Positions 7,676 to 18,554 of a stretch of 64,000 bases of DNA are shown piece after piece; positions within the stretch are counted from its first letter, which is position 1; every line of letters begins with the position of its first letter. Source of the DNA: Planctomycetota bacterium (GTDB taxonomy: Bacteria; Planctomycetota; UBA1135; GCA-002686595); assembly GCA_020638835.1 (NCBI GenBank), contig JACKHV010000005.1:124001-188000 (forward strand). Direction: 5' to 3'. The position numbers and the translations under genes are program-made. The notes below the pieces were generated by a model, which worked only from the letters and a program-made list of their open reading frames with translations, had not been told where the DNA came from and did no database searches.

Positions 7676-8965
7676 GTGCAAGTCACCGTCGAAAAGACCG
7701 GTCCCTGCGAGGCCAAGGTTTCCTTCACCGTCCCCCACGACGAGTTCCAGTCCGAGTACCAGAAGGGACTCAAGCAAGCGGGGAGCACCGTCAAGATGAA
7801 GGGCTTCCGGCCCGGCAAGGTGCCGACCAAGGTGCTCGAGAAGTCCTTCGGTGCCGACGTACGTCGCCAGGCGCTCGAACAGTTCTTCAAGCAGGCCTAC
7901 GAGCAGGCCGTGACGGAGAACGAACTGAAGCCCGTCGGGCACCAGCGCGTGCCGATCGACGAGCTCGACCTCGCCTCGGGCAAGGACATCCAGCAGAGCT
8001 TCGAGATCAGCCTGCGCCCCGAGTTCACGCTCGGTAACTACAAGGGCCTGACCGTCGAGAGCGAGCTTGCTCCGGTCATGGACCAGGAGATCGAAGCCGC
8101 CATCGAAGACCTGCGCCGCCAACGCGCGACGCCCGAGAAGGCTGGCGACGAAGGCTTGCCGGAAGACGGCGTGACCGTCTGCAAGCTCGAGTGGAAGGTC
8201 GACGGCGAGACGATCCTGGAGCGCGAAGGCCTGCGCCTCTCGCCGCTGCAACCGGTCCCCGGCAACGACCCCGATGCTTACACCAAGGCGCTGACCAGCG
8301 CCAAGGAAGGCGACGTCGTCGAGGTGCCGCTGACGGTCCCCGAGGACTTCGACAAGGAAGACCTGCGCGGGAAGACCGGCACGTCCTACTTCACGATCGT
8401 CGAGGCGTACAGGCTCGTGCTGCCCAGCGACGAGGAGATCTTCAAGCTGCTCCAGGTCGACAACGCCGAGGAGCTGAACAAGGTCGCCAAGGACCGCCTC
8501 ACCCAGGCCAAGATCGCGCAGGAGAACGGGCGTCAGGAGACGCTGCTCCTCGAGCAGCTGATCGAGGCGCACAGCGCGATGGACCTCCCCGCCGCGATGC
8601 TCGAGGCGCAAGCCCAGGGCCGCACCCATGCCCTGCGTCAGCAGCTCGAGCAGCAAGGCTTCACCGCCGAGGCGATCGAGGCCGAAGTCGAGAAGCAGGC
8701 GGACGCGATCCGCAAGCTGGTCGAGAAGGGCCTGCGCGCCTTCTTCCTCGTCCACGCCGTGGCCGACAAGGAAGGCATCAAGCTCAGCCAGGAAGACCTG
8801 AACAACGAGCTGATGAACATCGCCAACCGCAACCAAGCCAGCGTCGAGGAAGTCGCCAAGTACTACCGCGAGAACAACCTGTTCGAGCAGATGGCGATCG
8901 AGTTGACGGAGCGCAAGGTGCGCAAGTACCTGCGCGAACACGCCAAGGTGACCGAGCCGAGCTGA
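7676..8965 (+). CDS. tig: Trigger factor, ribosome-associated chaperone / peptidyl-prolyl isomerase
   Basis: The 429-aa protein has the complete trigger-factor layout. The N-terminal ribosome-binding domain carries the signature GFRPGKVP at 43-50, the middle FKBP-like PPIase domain spans about 150-245, and a long helical C-terminal chaperone domain (AMLEAQAQGRTHALRQQL...) follows. It binds nascent chains at the exit tunnel of the ribosome. Start is GTG, preceded by GCGGAG. It is directly followed by clpP and clpX, the classical tig-clpP-clpX order, with clpS added here. Confidence 0.97.
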   Translation: MQVTVEKTGPCEAKVSFTVPHDEFQSEYQKGLKQAGSTVKMKGFRPGKVPTKVLEKSFGADVRRQALEQFFKQAYEQAVTENELKPVGHQRVPIDELDLASGKDIQQSFEISLRPEFTLGNYKGLTVESELAPVMDQEIEAAIEDLRRQRATPEKAGDEGLPEDGVTVCKLEWKVDGETILEREGLRLSPLQPVPGNDPDAYTKALTSAKEGDVVEVPLTVPEDFDKEDLRGKTGTSYFTIVEAYRLVLPSDEEIFKLLQVDNAEELNKVAKDRLTQAKIAQENGRQETLLLEQLIEAHSAMDLPAAMLEAQAQGRTHALRQQLEQQGFTAEAIEAEVEKQADAIRKLVEKGLRAFFLVHAVADKEGIKLSQEDLNNELMNIANRNQASVEEVAKYYRENNLFEQMAIELTERKVRKYLREHAKVTEPS

Positions 8966-9068
8966 GCTCGATCCGACGAGAACGATCCTGCGGGGCGCCG
9001 ACGGGCGCCCCGATCCCTGGAACACCCAAGAGCCGAACCCCTAGCGAGATCCCCTGGACACCCAAACG

Positions 9069-9665
9069 ATGAGCTACTACGTCCCCTACGTCATCGAGAA
9101 GACCGGTCGCGGTGAGCGCACCTACGACATCTACTCGCGCCTGCTCGAGGACCGCATCATCTTCCTCGGATCCGAGGTCAACGATCAGGTCGCCAACTCG
9201 ATCATGGCCCAGCTGTTGTTCCTGGACAAATCCGGGCACAACCAGGACATCAAGATGTACATCAACTCGCCGGGCGGGTCGGTGACCGCGGGCCTCGCGA
9301 TCTACGACACGATGCAGCTCGTCGAGCCCGACATCGCCACCTACTGCCTCGGCCAAGCCGCGTCGATGGGCGCCGTGCTGCTCTCGGGCGGCACGAAGGG
9401 CAAGCGCTTCGCGCTCCCGCACTCGCGCGTCATGATCCACCAGCCCTGGGGCGGTGCGCAGGGCACGGCGATGGACATGGAGATCCAGATCAAGGAGACG
9501 CTCAAACTGAAGGAGCGCCTCGAGGCCATCCTCGGCGAGCACTGCGGCAAGACGGCGAAGGAGATCGCCAAGGCCACCGAGCGGGACAACTTCCTGTCCC
9601 CGGAAGAGGCGAAAGCCTTCGGCCTGATCGACCACATCGTCGCCCGTACGTCGGATTCCAAGTAA
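9069..9665 (+). CDS. clpP: ATP-dependent Clp protease proteolytic subunit
   Basis: A 198-aa ClpP with the catalytic triad Ser99 (GQAASMGA), His124 (SRVMIHQP) and Asp173 (ERDNF). The oligomer-forming handle region (QGTAMDMEIQIKE) is present. It forms the 14-mer peptidase chamber that ClpX, and through it ClpS-delivered substrates, feed. There is no long propeptide. It lies 103 bp after tig and 71 bp before clpX on the same strand; all three plus clpS are likely one transcription unit. Confidence 0.98.
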   Translation: MSYYVPYVIEKTGRGERTYDIYSRLLEDRIIFLGSEVNDQVANSIMAQLLFLDKSGHNQDIKMYINSPGGSVTAGLAIYDTMQLVEPDIATYCLGQAASMGAVLLSGGTKGKRFALPHSRVMIHQPWGGAQGTAMDMEIQIKETLKLKERLEAILGEHCGKTAKEIAKATERDNFLSPEEAKAFGLIDHIVARTSDSK

Positions 9666-9736
9666 GATCGAAAGCGCGGCGCCGCCCTCCCCCGGGTGGT
9701 GCCGCGTGACCCGCTCCTCCGACTCCAGGCCCTCGC

Positions 9737-11167
<1,431 letters not shown>

Positions 11168-11249
11168 ACGTCCCGTCCCCGAGACCGCGCGCGCCTCGCT
11201 CCGATCCGATCGACTCCCCGGATCAGACGGCCCCGCGTAGACTGGCGTC

Positions 11250-11558
11250 ATGCACCTGACGCTCCCCACCACCGTCGTCGAACCCGTCGTGCGCGCCGTT
11301 CCGGGCGTCGTGCCCATGTGGAACGTGCTCTTCCACAACGACGACGAGACCACGATGGACTTCGTGGTGAAGGTCTTGATGCGCTTCTACGGGCACTCCG
11401 CCCAGCGCGCCTTCGAGGTGATGATGACCATCCACAGCCGCGGCGTGGGCATCGCGGGGACCTATCCGCTCGAGCTGGCCGAGCTCAAGGCGCAGCAGAC
11501 GATCTCCGCGGCCCGACCGTGGTACCCGCTGAAGGTCACGATCGAGTCCGCGAGGTGA
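11250..11558 (+). CDS. clpS: ATP-dependent Clp protease adaptor ClpS
   Basis: 102 aa with the ClpS core VLFHNDDETTMDFVVKVL, followed by HSRGVGIAGTYPLELAELKA. The Asp-Asp pair near residue 31 and the hydrophobic pocket around MDFV are the N-degron binding site of the family. ClpS normally delivers N-end-rule substrates to ClpA or ClpC; here it sits 82 bp after clpX, so either it serves a Clp ATPase encoded elsewhere or works with this cluster. Its TGA stop is part of the long palindrome at 11554-11704 that separates it from convergent glnS. Confidence 0.93.
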   Translation: MHLTLPTTVVEPVVRAVPGVVPMWNVLFHNDDETTMDFVVKVLMRFYGHSAQRAFEVMMTIHSRGVGIAGTYPLELAELKAQQTISAARPWYPLKVTIESAR

Positions 11559-11699
11559 TTCGTACCGTGCCGCACGACTTGTTGCGGCCTGTCGACAAGA
11601 AATCACCAGGCGATAGGAGGCCCCCGCTTCGCGGGGGCCTCCTGCTGCCTGGTGATTTCTTGTCGACAGGCCGCAACAAGTCGTGCGGCACGGTACGAA

Positions 11700-11704
<5 letters not shown>
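11554..11704. repeat. Giant palindrome P1 between clpS and glnS
   Basis: A 151-bp inverted repeat: 58-bp arms that are perfect by hand alignment (11554-11611 and 11647-11704), a 3/3-base internal mismatch, then a 13-bp perfect GC-rich inner stem (AGGAGGCCCCCGC) closing a 3-base loop. The TGA of clpS and the TGA of glnS are both inside and are exact mirror images. It contains GTACCGTGCC on the left and GGCACGGTAC on the right, a word shared with three other convergent junctions here. In RNA from either strand it would form the same hairpin, so a bidirectional terminator role is inferred. Confidence 0.95.
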
Positions 11705-13379
<1,675 letters not shown>

Positions 13380-13716
13380 CGGGGGCTGGAGGCAGGTGGG
13401 CGAGCGGCGGCCGGGCGGCTGGCGGCACCCCGTAGGGCGGCCCGGCGAGCGCACCGTTCTAGGCTACCGGGAACCAAAAGCAAGCGTAGCGAGCGCTCGA
13501 GGGCGTGCAGTGGGGGCCTGGAGACCCCTCAAGAGCACCCCCGAGGACGGATCCACTTGGCGGGGTTGACGAATTGCACCTTCCTGGCAAACATTGAAGC
13601 AACGGCCTGCTACGGAACACTTTCGGGGCGGCTGTGTTTTCCAGTCCAACCACACAGAGCGCGCGCCAGGGGGGGGCCTCCCGGTCGACCTGCAGTCGGC
13701 GCGCTGGAGCTGCACC
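13380..13716. promoter_or_regulatory. Divergent intergenic region glnS / secreted paralog 1
   Basis: 337 bp without a gene. It should hold both divergent promoters. On the plus strand TTGACG at 13566-13571 begins a candidate promoter; AATTGCACCTTCCT at 13572-13585 within its spacer is a word related to sequences before the two other paralogs. A possible -10 (AAACAT at 13589) is weak. Nothing else stands out. Confidence 0.35.
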
Positions 13717-14811
13717 ATGCGAATCCACCACCTCAAGTCCCGGGCGGCGCTCGCCGCCGGATGCCTCGCGTTCGCGAGTTCGGCCGCCTTCGCCGGCGAG
13801 GGGATCGTCGAGATCCCGGACGACTTCACGCTGTTCCCGGACCTCGGCTGCGCCGAGTTCGACCGTTACGAGACGCTGACGCCGAACGACACGCTCTCGC
13901 TGATCACGGCCTACCACAACCCCGAGCAGGCGCTCGGGTACCTCGTGGTCTACGCCGTCGACGAGCAGGGCAACGCTGTCGCCGCCGACCACCTGATCGG
14001 TCAGTCGATGTCGATCAACGGCATCGAGCGCTTCGAGTACTCGGTCAACCCGCTCGACTTCCGCGCCGCCGGTGAAGCCGGCTCCCTGACCGACGTGGAC
14101 GGCGACGGTGAGCAGGACCTCGACGGCGCCGAGTACGAGCGCCTTCCCGACCAGTTGCTCGTCCCCCGCTTCATCGGCCAGAGCGGCGGTCTCTTCGACC
14201 CGCTGCAGCTGCCGAGCTACTACGTCAGCCGCCTGATCCTGATCGACCTGAACTCGGGCAACGACTTCGACACGACGGTCGACTTCCTGATCTACAACGA
14301 CAACGAAGAGGTGTTCTCCAGCGAGGCCACCTTCCGTTGCTGGGATTCGCTCCGGGTCACGGACATCTCGGGAGCCTTCCGTCAGAGCTTCCTGAAGGAC
14401 GCGACGGACCACAATCCGCTCGAGTCGGTCGGCGGTCGCGAGACCGGGTGGTTCCGCTTCGACGGCCACGTCGCAAACTCCAGCGCCGCCACGATCGCCG
14501 ACCCCGGCATCTACGGCGTCTACGTCGAGCGCGTGAACTTCAAAGTCGCCGCCGACCTGCCCTTCGAGAGCGGTCAGCGTGACGGTCACATCCTCCCGCG
14601 CTCGATCTTCGGGGACAACTCGGAGGCCGGCGGCTTCACGGGCGTGGCCGCGGACCCGGTCCAGCGTCGTCGCCCCGGCAGCCTGCTGGTCTACCCGCAG
14701 TTCAACAACCTGCTCGGTGAGCTGACGCTCGTCACGGTGACGAACACGAGCCCCGACCAAGAGCTGCGCGTGCACTTCGTCTACCGCGGCCGCTACGGCT
14801 TCGGGCTCTGA
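13717..14811 (+). CDS. Secreted protein of unknown family, paralog 1 of 3, 364 aa
   Basis: A signal peptide (hydrophobic AALAAGCLAFASSAAFA, likely cleavage after AFA at about 26) leads a protein I do not recognise. Conserved with its two neighbours: LGCAEFDRYETLTPNDTL, FEYSVNPLDFR, a DVDGDGEQD loop at about 126-134 resembling EF-hand/thrombospondin-3 calcium sites, LLVPRFIGQ, DTTVDFLIYNDNEEVFS, a second Cys in RCWD, GGRETGWFRFDGHVANS, and RRRPGSLLVYPQFNN. Two cysteines (about 45 and in RCWD) are kept in all three, suggesting one disulfide. ATG at 13717 is taken because it starts the signal peptide. Followed by its own terminator. Likely periplasmic, surface or exported beta-rich protein; no enzyme motif is seen. 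Confidence 0.8.
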   Translation: MRIHHLKSRAALAAGCLAFASSAAFAGEGIVEIPDDFTLFPDLGCAEFDRYETLTPNDTLSLITAYHNPEQALGYLVVYAVDEQGNAVAADHLIGQSMSINGIERFEYSVNPLDFRAAGEAGSLTDVDGDGEQDLDGAEYERLPDQLLVPRFIGQSGGLFDPLQLPSYYVSRLILIDLNSGNDFDTTVDFLIYNDNEEVFSSEATFRCWDSLRVTDISGAFRQSFLKDATDHNPLESVGGRETGWFRFDGHVANSSAATIADPGIYGVYVERVNFKVAADLPFESGQRDGHILPRSIFGDNSEAGGFTGVAADPVQRRRPGSLLVYPQFNNLLGELTLVTVTNTSPDQELRVHFVYRGRYGFGL

Positions 14812-14847
14812 TCCACGCGTCGCCGCGAGGCGACCACCGAAGCGCAC

Positions 14848-14890
14848 GAGGCGCCCGTTCCCCCTGCGGGGAGCGGGCGCCTCGCCTTTG
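14848..14890 (+). terminator. Hairpin terminator after secreted paralog 1
   Basis: A 16-bp stem with one G-T wobble (GAGGCGCCCGTTCCCC at 14848-14863 and GGGGAGCGGGCGCCTC at 14868-14883), 4-base loop, then GCCTTTG. It lies 36 bp after the stop and separates paralog 1 from paralog 2. Confidence 0.8.
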
Positions 14891-14915
14891 CGGGAAGTTG
14901 TCTCGGAACGGGCGG

Positions 14916-14959
14916 TTGACGGTCTTCCGACTTCCTAGTTCAATGAGACTTCCTAGCTC
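14916..14959 (+). promoter_or_regulatory. Candidate promoter and direct repeat before paralog 2
   Basis: TTGACG at 14916-14921 is followed after 17 bases by TTCAAT at 14939-14944, a plausible sigma-70 type pair. A 13-bp direct repeat GACTTCCTAGYTC occurs at 14929-14941 and 14947-14959, 18 bases apart, about two helical turns, a spacing fitting a dimeric regulator. A similar word precedes paralogs 1 and 3. Confidence 0.4.
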
Positions 14960-15050
14960 GACGGGTGAGTGCGGCACTTTCCCCCGTCTTCGAGCGACAC
15001 ATCCTGATCGACAACCAGCGCGCCCCACGGGCGACGCAAGGAGAGAGAAC

Positions 15051-16139
15051 ATGAGCATCATCACTTCGCGCCTGGCCCTCACGGGCAGCGCCGCCCTGAT
15101 CGCGGGCGCGGTCTTCGCCGTCCCCGCCTCCGCCGGTGAGACCGTCGACGGTCCTCCGACGCCCCAGATCCACGACATCGGCTGCACGGAGTTCGATCGA
15201 TACCAGACGCTGACTCCGAACGACACGCTCACCCTGATCACGGCCTACCACAACCCGGACCAGGCCCAGGGCTTCGTCGTGGTCTACGCGGTGGACGAGG
15301 CGGGTGAGGCGATCAGCTTCAACCACCTGATCGGCAGCCAGATGGTGATCAACGGCATCGACCGCTTCGAGTACTCGGTCAACCCGGTCGACTTCCGTTC
15401 GCCCGTCGAGGACGGCGGCGCGACGGACCTCGACAGCGACGACGTGCGCGACCTGGACGGCTCCGAGTACGAGACGTGCCCGGACGAGCTGCTCGTGCCG
15501 CGCTTCATCGGCCAGACGAGCTACGCCCAGATGCCGACCGCTGCGGCCGGCGGTCCGTACAGCAGCAGCCTGATCCTGATCGACCTGAACTCCGGCGCGA
15601 ACTTCAACACGACCGTCGACTTCCTCACCTACAACGACAACGAGGAAGTCTTCTCGGGCGAATACACCTTCAACTGCTGGGAGAACCCGCGCTTGCTCGA
15701 CATCTCGGGCATCTTCGCTCAGGGCTTCCTGAAGGACTTCACGGGCCACAACCCGAACGAGTCGGTCGGCGGACGCGAGACCGGTTGGTTTCGCTTCCAG
15801 GGCGCGCTCGCGAACTCGGTCAACACGACGATCGCCGATCCGGCGATCTACGGCGTGTTCGTCGAACGCGTCGGCGGCTACGCGGTGGCCGACCTTCCGT
15901 TCGAGATCGGCTCGCGCGACGGCCACGTGCTGCCCCGCGTGATCACGGGCGACAACTCCGAAGCCGGCGACTTCGACGGCGCGGCCGCTCCGGTCGAGCG
16001 TCGTCACCCGGGAAGCCTGCTGCTCTACCCCGAGTTCAACAACCTGTACGGCGAGCTGACCTTGCTGACGATCACGAACGAGAGTGCGACGGACGAGGTT
16101 CGCGTACACTTCGTGTACTACGGCAAGTACGGCAACTGA
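15051..16139 (+). CDS. Secreted protein of unknown family, paralog 2 of 3, 362 aa
   Basis: Signal peptide with cleavage likely after PASA at about 28; ribosome site AGGAGAG six bases before the ATG. It is collinear with paralog 1 over its whole length: IGCTEFDRYQTLTPNDTL, FEYSVNPVDFR, an Asp-rich loop DLDSDDVRD, LLVPRFIGQ, TTVDFLTYNDNEEVFS, FNCWEN, GGRETGWFRFQGALANS, ADPAIYGVFVERVGGY, and a C-terminal EVRVHFVYYGKYGN. One additional Cys (ETCPDE) is unique to this copy. Internal repeats are not evident; the tandem copies probably arose by gene duplication. Function unknown. Confidence 0.8.
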   Translation: MSIITSRLALTGSAALIAGAVFAVPASAGETVDGPPTPQIHDIGCTEFDRYQTLTPNDTLTLITAYHNPDQAQGFVVVYAVDEAGEAISFNHLIGSQMVINGIDRFEYSVNPVDFRSPVEDGGATDLDSDDVRDLDGSEYETCPDELLVPRFIGQTSYAQMPTAAAGGPYSSSLILIDLNSGANFNTTVDFLTYNDNEEVFSGEYTFNCWENPRLLDISGIFAQGFLKDFTGHNPNESVGGRETGWFRFQGALANSVNTTIADPAIYGVFVERVGGYAVADLPFEIGSRDGHVLPRVITGDNSEAGDFDGAAAPVERRHPGSLLLYPEFNNLYGELTLLTITNESATDEVRVHFVYYGKYGN

Positions 16140-16146
16140 TCGCGAC

Positions 16147-16211
16147 GAGCTTCGTCCGAAGCTCCGAAGGCTCCTGGAGGCCCCCGTCCGCACCCGCGGG
16201 CGGGGGCTTTT
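16147..16211 (+). terminator. Double hairpin terminator after secreted paralog 2
   Basis: First a perfect small hairpin GAGCTTCG/CGAAGCTC at 16147-16164, then a GC-rich stem of 12 bp with one wobble (GCCCCCGTCCGC at 16180-16191 with GCGGGCGGGGGC at 16196-16207) followed by TTTT. This is a convincing intrinsic terminator. Confidence 0.82.
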
Positions 16212-16308
16212 CGTGCGCGGCAGGAAGCCGGGGCGCCTCCGGGCGAGGTGCCGGCGCCGGCGGGACTCCGCGCGGCCCCGGAATTCCGCCGAGGCGGGTC
16301 GCCCCAAT

Positions 16309-16340
16309 TGCGACTTCCTATTACGCTCCAATTAGGGTTA
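16309..16340 (+). promoter_or_regulatory. AT-richer upstream element before paralog 3
   Basis: Within GC-rich surroundings the stretch at 16305-16338 is AT-rich and contains AATTGCGACTTCCTATTAC. GACTTCCTA repeats the word found twice before paralog 2, and AATTGC..CTTCCT matches the element before paralog 1. It is likely the promoter or operator region of paralog 3. The exact -35/-10 is unclear. Confidence 0.35.
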
Positions 16341-16419
16341 GCCTCCGCGGCGGACCCCCTCCCCGTCCCCAGGCCAAGCGGCTGCTCCCCAGGCGGCCCC
16401 TGCGACCCCCCACGCGCGC

Positions 16420-17478
16420 ATGCAACACCGGACCACGATCCTCGCGGCCTTTCTCCTCGGCGCCGCTCCGGCGCTCTCCAGCGCCGAGCCGTCCCTCGCG
16501 CCCACGCCCCCTGACGCCCCCGGCGCTCCCATCGACCTCGGCTGCTCCGAGTTCGACCGCTTCGAGGAACTGACGCCGAACGACACGCTGACCCTCGTCG
16601 TGAACGTGCACAACCCCGAGCACGCGCAGGGCTTCCTCGTCGTCGCCGCGGCGGACGAGACCGGCGAGCACATCGGCTTCGACGCACTGATCGGGCAGAC
16701 GATGGTGATCGACGGCATCGAGCGCTTCGAGTACTCGGTCAACGCCCTCGACTACCGCGCCAAGGTCGCGCGCGGCGAGGCGACGGACCTGAACGGCGAC
16801 GGCTACCGCGACCTCGACGGCCTCGAGTACGAGCGCACCGCGGCCGAGCTGCTCGTCCCGCGCTTCATCGGCGCCTCGCCGGCCGTCACGCCGAGCAAGC
16901 TGATCCTGATCGGCCTCGCGGGCGGCGCCGACTTCGACACGACCGTCGACTTCCTGATCGCCAACGACAACGAGGAGGTCTTCTCCGCCGAGCACACCTT
17001 CAACTGCTGGGACAAGATCTCGCTCACGACGGTCAGCAACGCCTTCCTCTCGAGCTTCCTGACCTCGACCGACCACAACGTGCTCGAGCACGCCGCCGGC
17101 CGCGAGAACGGCTGGTTCCGCATGCGGGGCGCGGTGGCGAACTCGGTCTCCACTTCGGTCGCGAATCCCCCCATCGCGGCGGTCTACGTCGAGCGCGTCG
17201 GAAGCTACTCCGTCGCGGACCTGCCCTTCGAGCTCGGCCTCGCGAACGGTTCGCTGCTGCCCCGCGGCGCGCAGGGTGGCGGAGTTGCCGCGGTCGGAGC
17301 CCCCGTCGACGCCGCAGGACGCATCGCGCGGCGCAAGCCCGGCAGCCTGCTGCTGTACCCCGAGTTCGACAACCGCGGCGGCATGGTCAGCTTGATCACG
17401 GTCACGAACACCGACCCCGTCGACGACGTGCGCGTGCACTTCGTCTACTACGGCAAGTACGGCGCGGACATGATGTAG
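16420..17478 (+). CDS. Secreted protein of unknown family, paralog 3 of 3, 352 aa
   Basis: Signal peptide (TTILAAFLLGAAPALSSA) then a Pro-rich linker and the shared domain starting at LGCSEFDRFEELTPNDTL. The calcium-like loop is the best of the three (DLNGDGYRD). DTTVDFLIANDNEEVFS, FNCWDK, GRENGWFRMRGAVANS and RVHFVYYGKYGADMM match paralogs 1 and 2. It has slightly shorter loops in the middle (region between RFIGA and SKLILIGL) and a Gly/Ala-rich insertion near its C-terminus. The three genes are separated by their own terminators, so they are likely independent transcription units. Function unknown. Confidence 0.8.
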   Translation: MQHRTTILAAFLLGAAPALSSAEPSLAPTPPDAPGAPIDLGCSEFDRFEELTPNDTLTLVVNVHNPEHAQGFLVVAAADETGEHIGFDALIGQTMVIDGIERFEYSVNALDYRAKVARGEATDLNGDGYRDLDGLEYERTAAELLVPRFIGASPAVTPSKLILIGLAGGADFDTTVDFLIANDNEEVFSAEHTFNCWDKISLTTVSNAFLSSFLTSTDHNVLEHAAGRENGWFRMRGAVANSVSTSVANPPIAAVYVERVGSYSVADLPFELGLANGSLLPRGAQGGGVAAVGAPVDAAGRIARRKPGSLLLYPEFDNRGGMVSLITVTNTDPVDDVRVHFVYYGKYGADMM

Positions 17479-17479
17479 C

Positions 17480-17552
17480 GGCCCTCCGTTCGTCGGAGGG
17501 CCCCGAGAGAGGGGCAGAGAGCCTCGCCGGTCGCGCTCGACCGGCGAGGCTC
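17480..17552 (+). terminator. Two tandem hairpins after secreted paralog 3
   Basis: GGCCCTCCG/CGGAGGGCC with a 5-base loop at 17480-17502, then a 15-bp perfect stem GAGCCTCGCCGGTCG/CGACCGGCGAGGCTC at 17519-17552. The second one has little T-run (GTTC), but together they should block read-through into the DHH gene. Confidence 0.75.
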
Positions 17553-17606
17553 GTTCATCTCCGCTCGTGCTGCCCTGCGGAGCACGCAGCCTGTATCCTG
17601 CCCCCC

Positions 17607-18554
17607 ATGTCCGCCCCCCTCACGATCCACTATCACCGCGACTTCGACGGCATGGTGTCCGGCGCCGTCCTCGCAGCGATCCTGATCGACCTGTTCAACG
17701 ACCGGGTGGACTGGAAGAGCGTCAACTACGACCAGCGGCGTGACTGGGCGAATTTCGGGTCGGGCACGCGTTTCGCGATCGTGGATTTCCACTTCCACCC
17801 GCAGGCCGCCTACTGGTTCGACCACCACCCGACGACCTTCCTGACCCCGGAGCTGCGCGCCGCCTACCAGCCCAGCGCGCGCTGGAACTGGGACGAGACC
17901 TCCCCCTCCTGCCCGCCGCTCATCCTGCGCCACGCGCGCGAGCACTGGGGCTACCGCGCTCCCGAGCGCTTCCAGGAGATGGCGCGCTGGTCCGACGTGA
18001 TCGACGCCGCGCGCTACGAGTCCGTCGAACAAGCCATCTTCGGCGACACGCCGGCGCTGCGCATCGCGCGCGCGCTGACCGTCGCGCCGACACCGGACTG
18101 GACCGACGAGCTGGTCGGCGCGATGACCACGGGCACGCTGGAGGACGTCGCGAATCGCCAGGACGTCGAGAAGGCGCACCAACGCGCCTCGCGCAACCGC
18201 GACAAGGCGCTCGAGCAGTTCCCGCCGACGGTCCTGAAGAAGGAACACGACGTCGTGCTCTACGACGCTTCCTCTTCCAAGATCCGCCGCGAACGCTTCG
18301 CGCCCTTCTACCACCACCCGGACGTCGTCTACTCCGTCGGTGTGATCCCCACGCGCTCGGGCTATCACATCACGTGCGGCGAGAACCCCTGGAACCCTCC
18401 GACGCGCGGTCTGCACGTCGGCGAGCTGATGGAGAAGTACGGCGGCGGCGGACACAAGGCCGTGGGCGGCGCGAACCCGTCCAGCCTCGAGGACGCGCGC
18501 AAGATCGCGGCCGAGATCAGGGACGCGCTCGTCGCCTCCTTGCAGGAGGGCTGA
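17607..18554 (+). CDS. DHH-family phosphoesterase, 315 aa
   Basis: DHH motifs in order: HYHRDFDGMVSG near the N-terminus, VDFHFHPQAAYWFDHH (the name-giving Asp-His-His at about 75), and a C-terminal DHHA1 glycine motif KYGGGGHKAVGG. Relatives hydrolyse nanoRNA, pAp or cyclic dinucleotides using two Mn ions in the cytoplasm. Unlike NrnA, this protein has SVNYDQRRDW and SPSCPPLI inserts, so the substrate is open. The stop overlaps the rlmN start by one base (TGATG), so the two are translationally coupled. Confidence 0.85.
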   Translation: MSAPLTIHYHRDFDGMVSGAVLAAILIDLFNDRVDWKSVNYDQRRDWANFGSGTRFAIVDFHFHPQAAYWFDHHPTTFLTPELRAAYQPSARWNWDETSPSCPPLILRHAREHWGYRAPERFQEMARWSDVIDAARYESVEQAIFGDTPALRIARALTVAPTPDWTDELVGAMTTGTLEDVANRQDVEKAHQRASRNRDKALEQFPPTVLKKEHDVVLYDASSSKIRRERFAPFYHHPDVVYSVGVIPTRSGYHITCGENPWNPPTRGLHVGELMEKYGGGGHKAVGGANPSSLEDARKIAAEIRDALVASLQEG

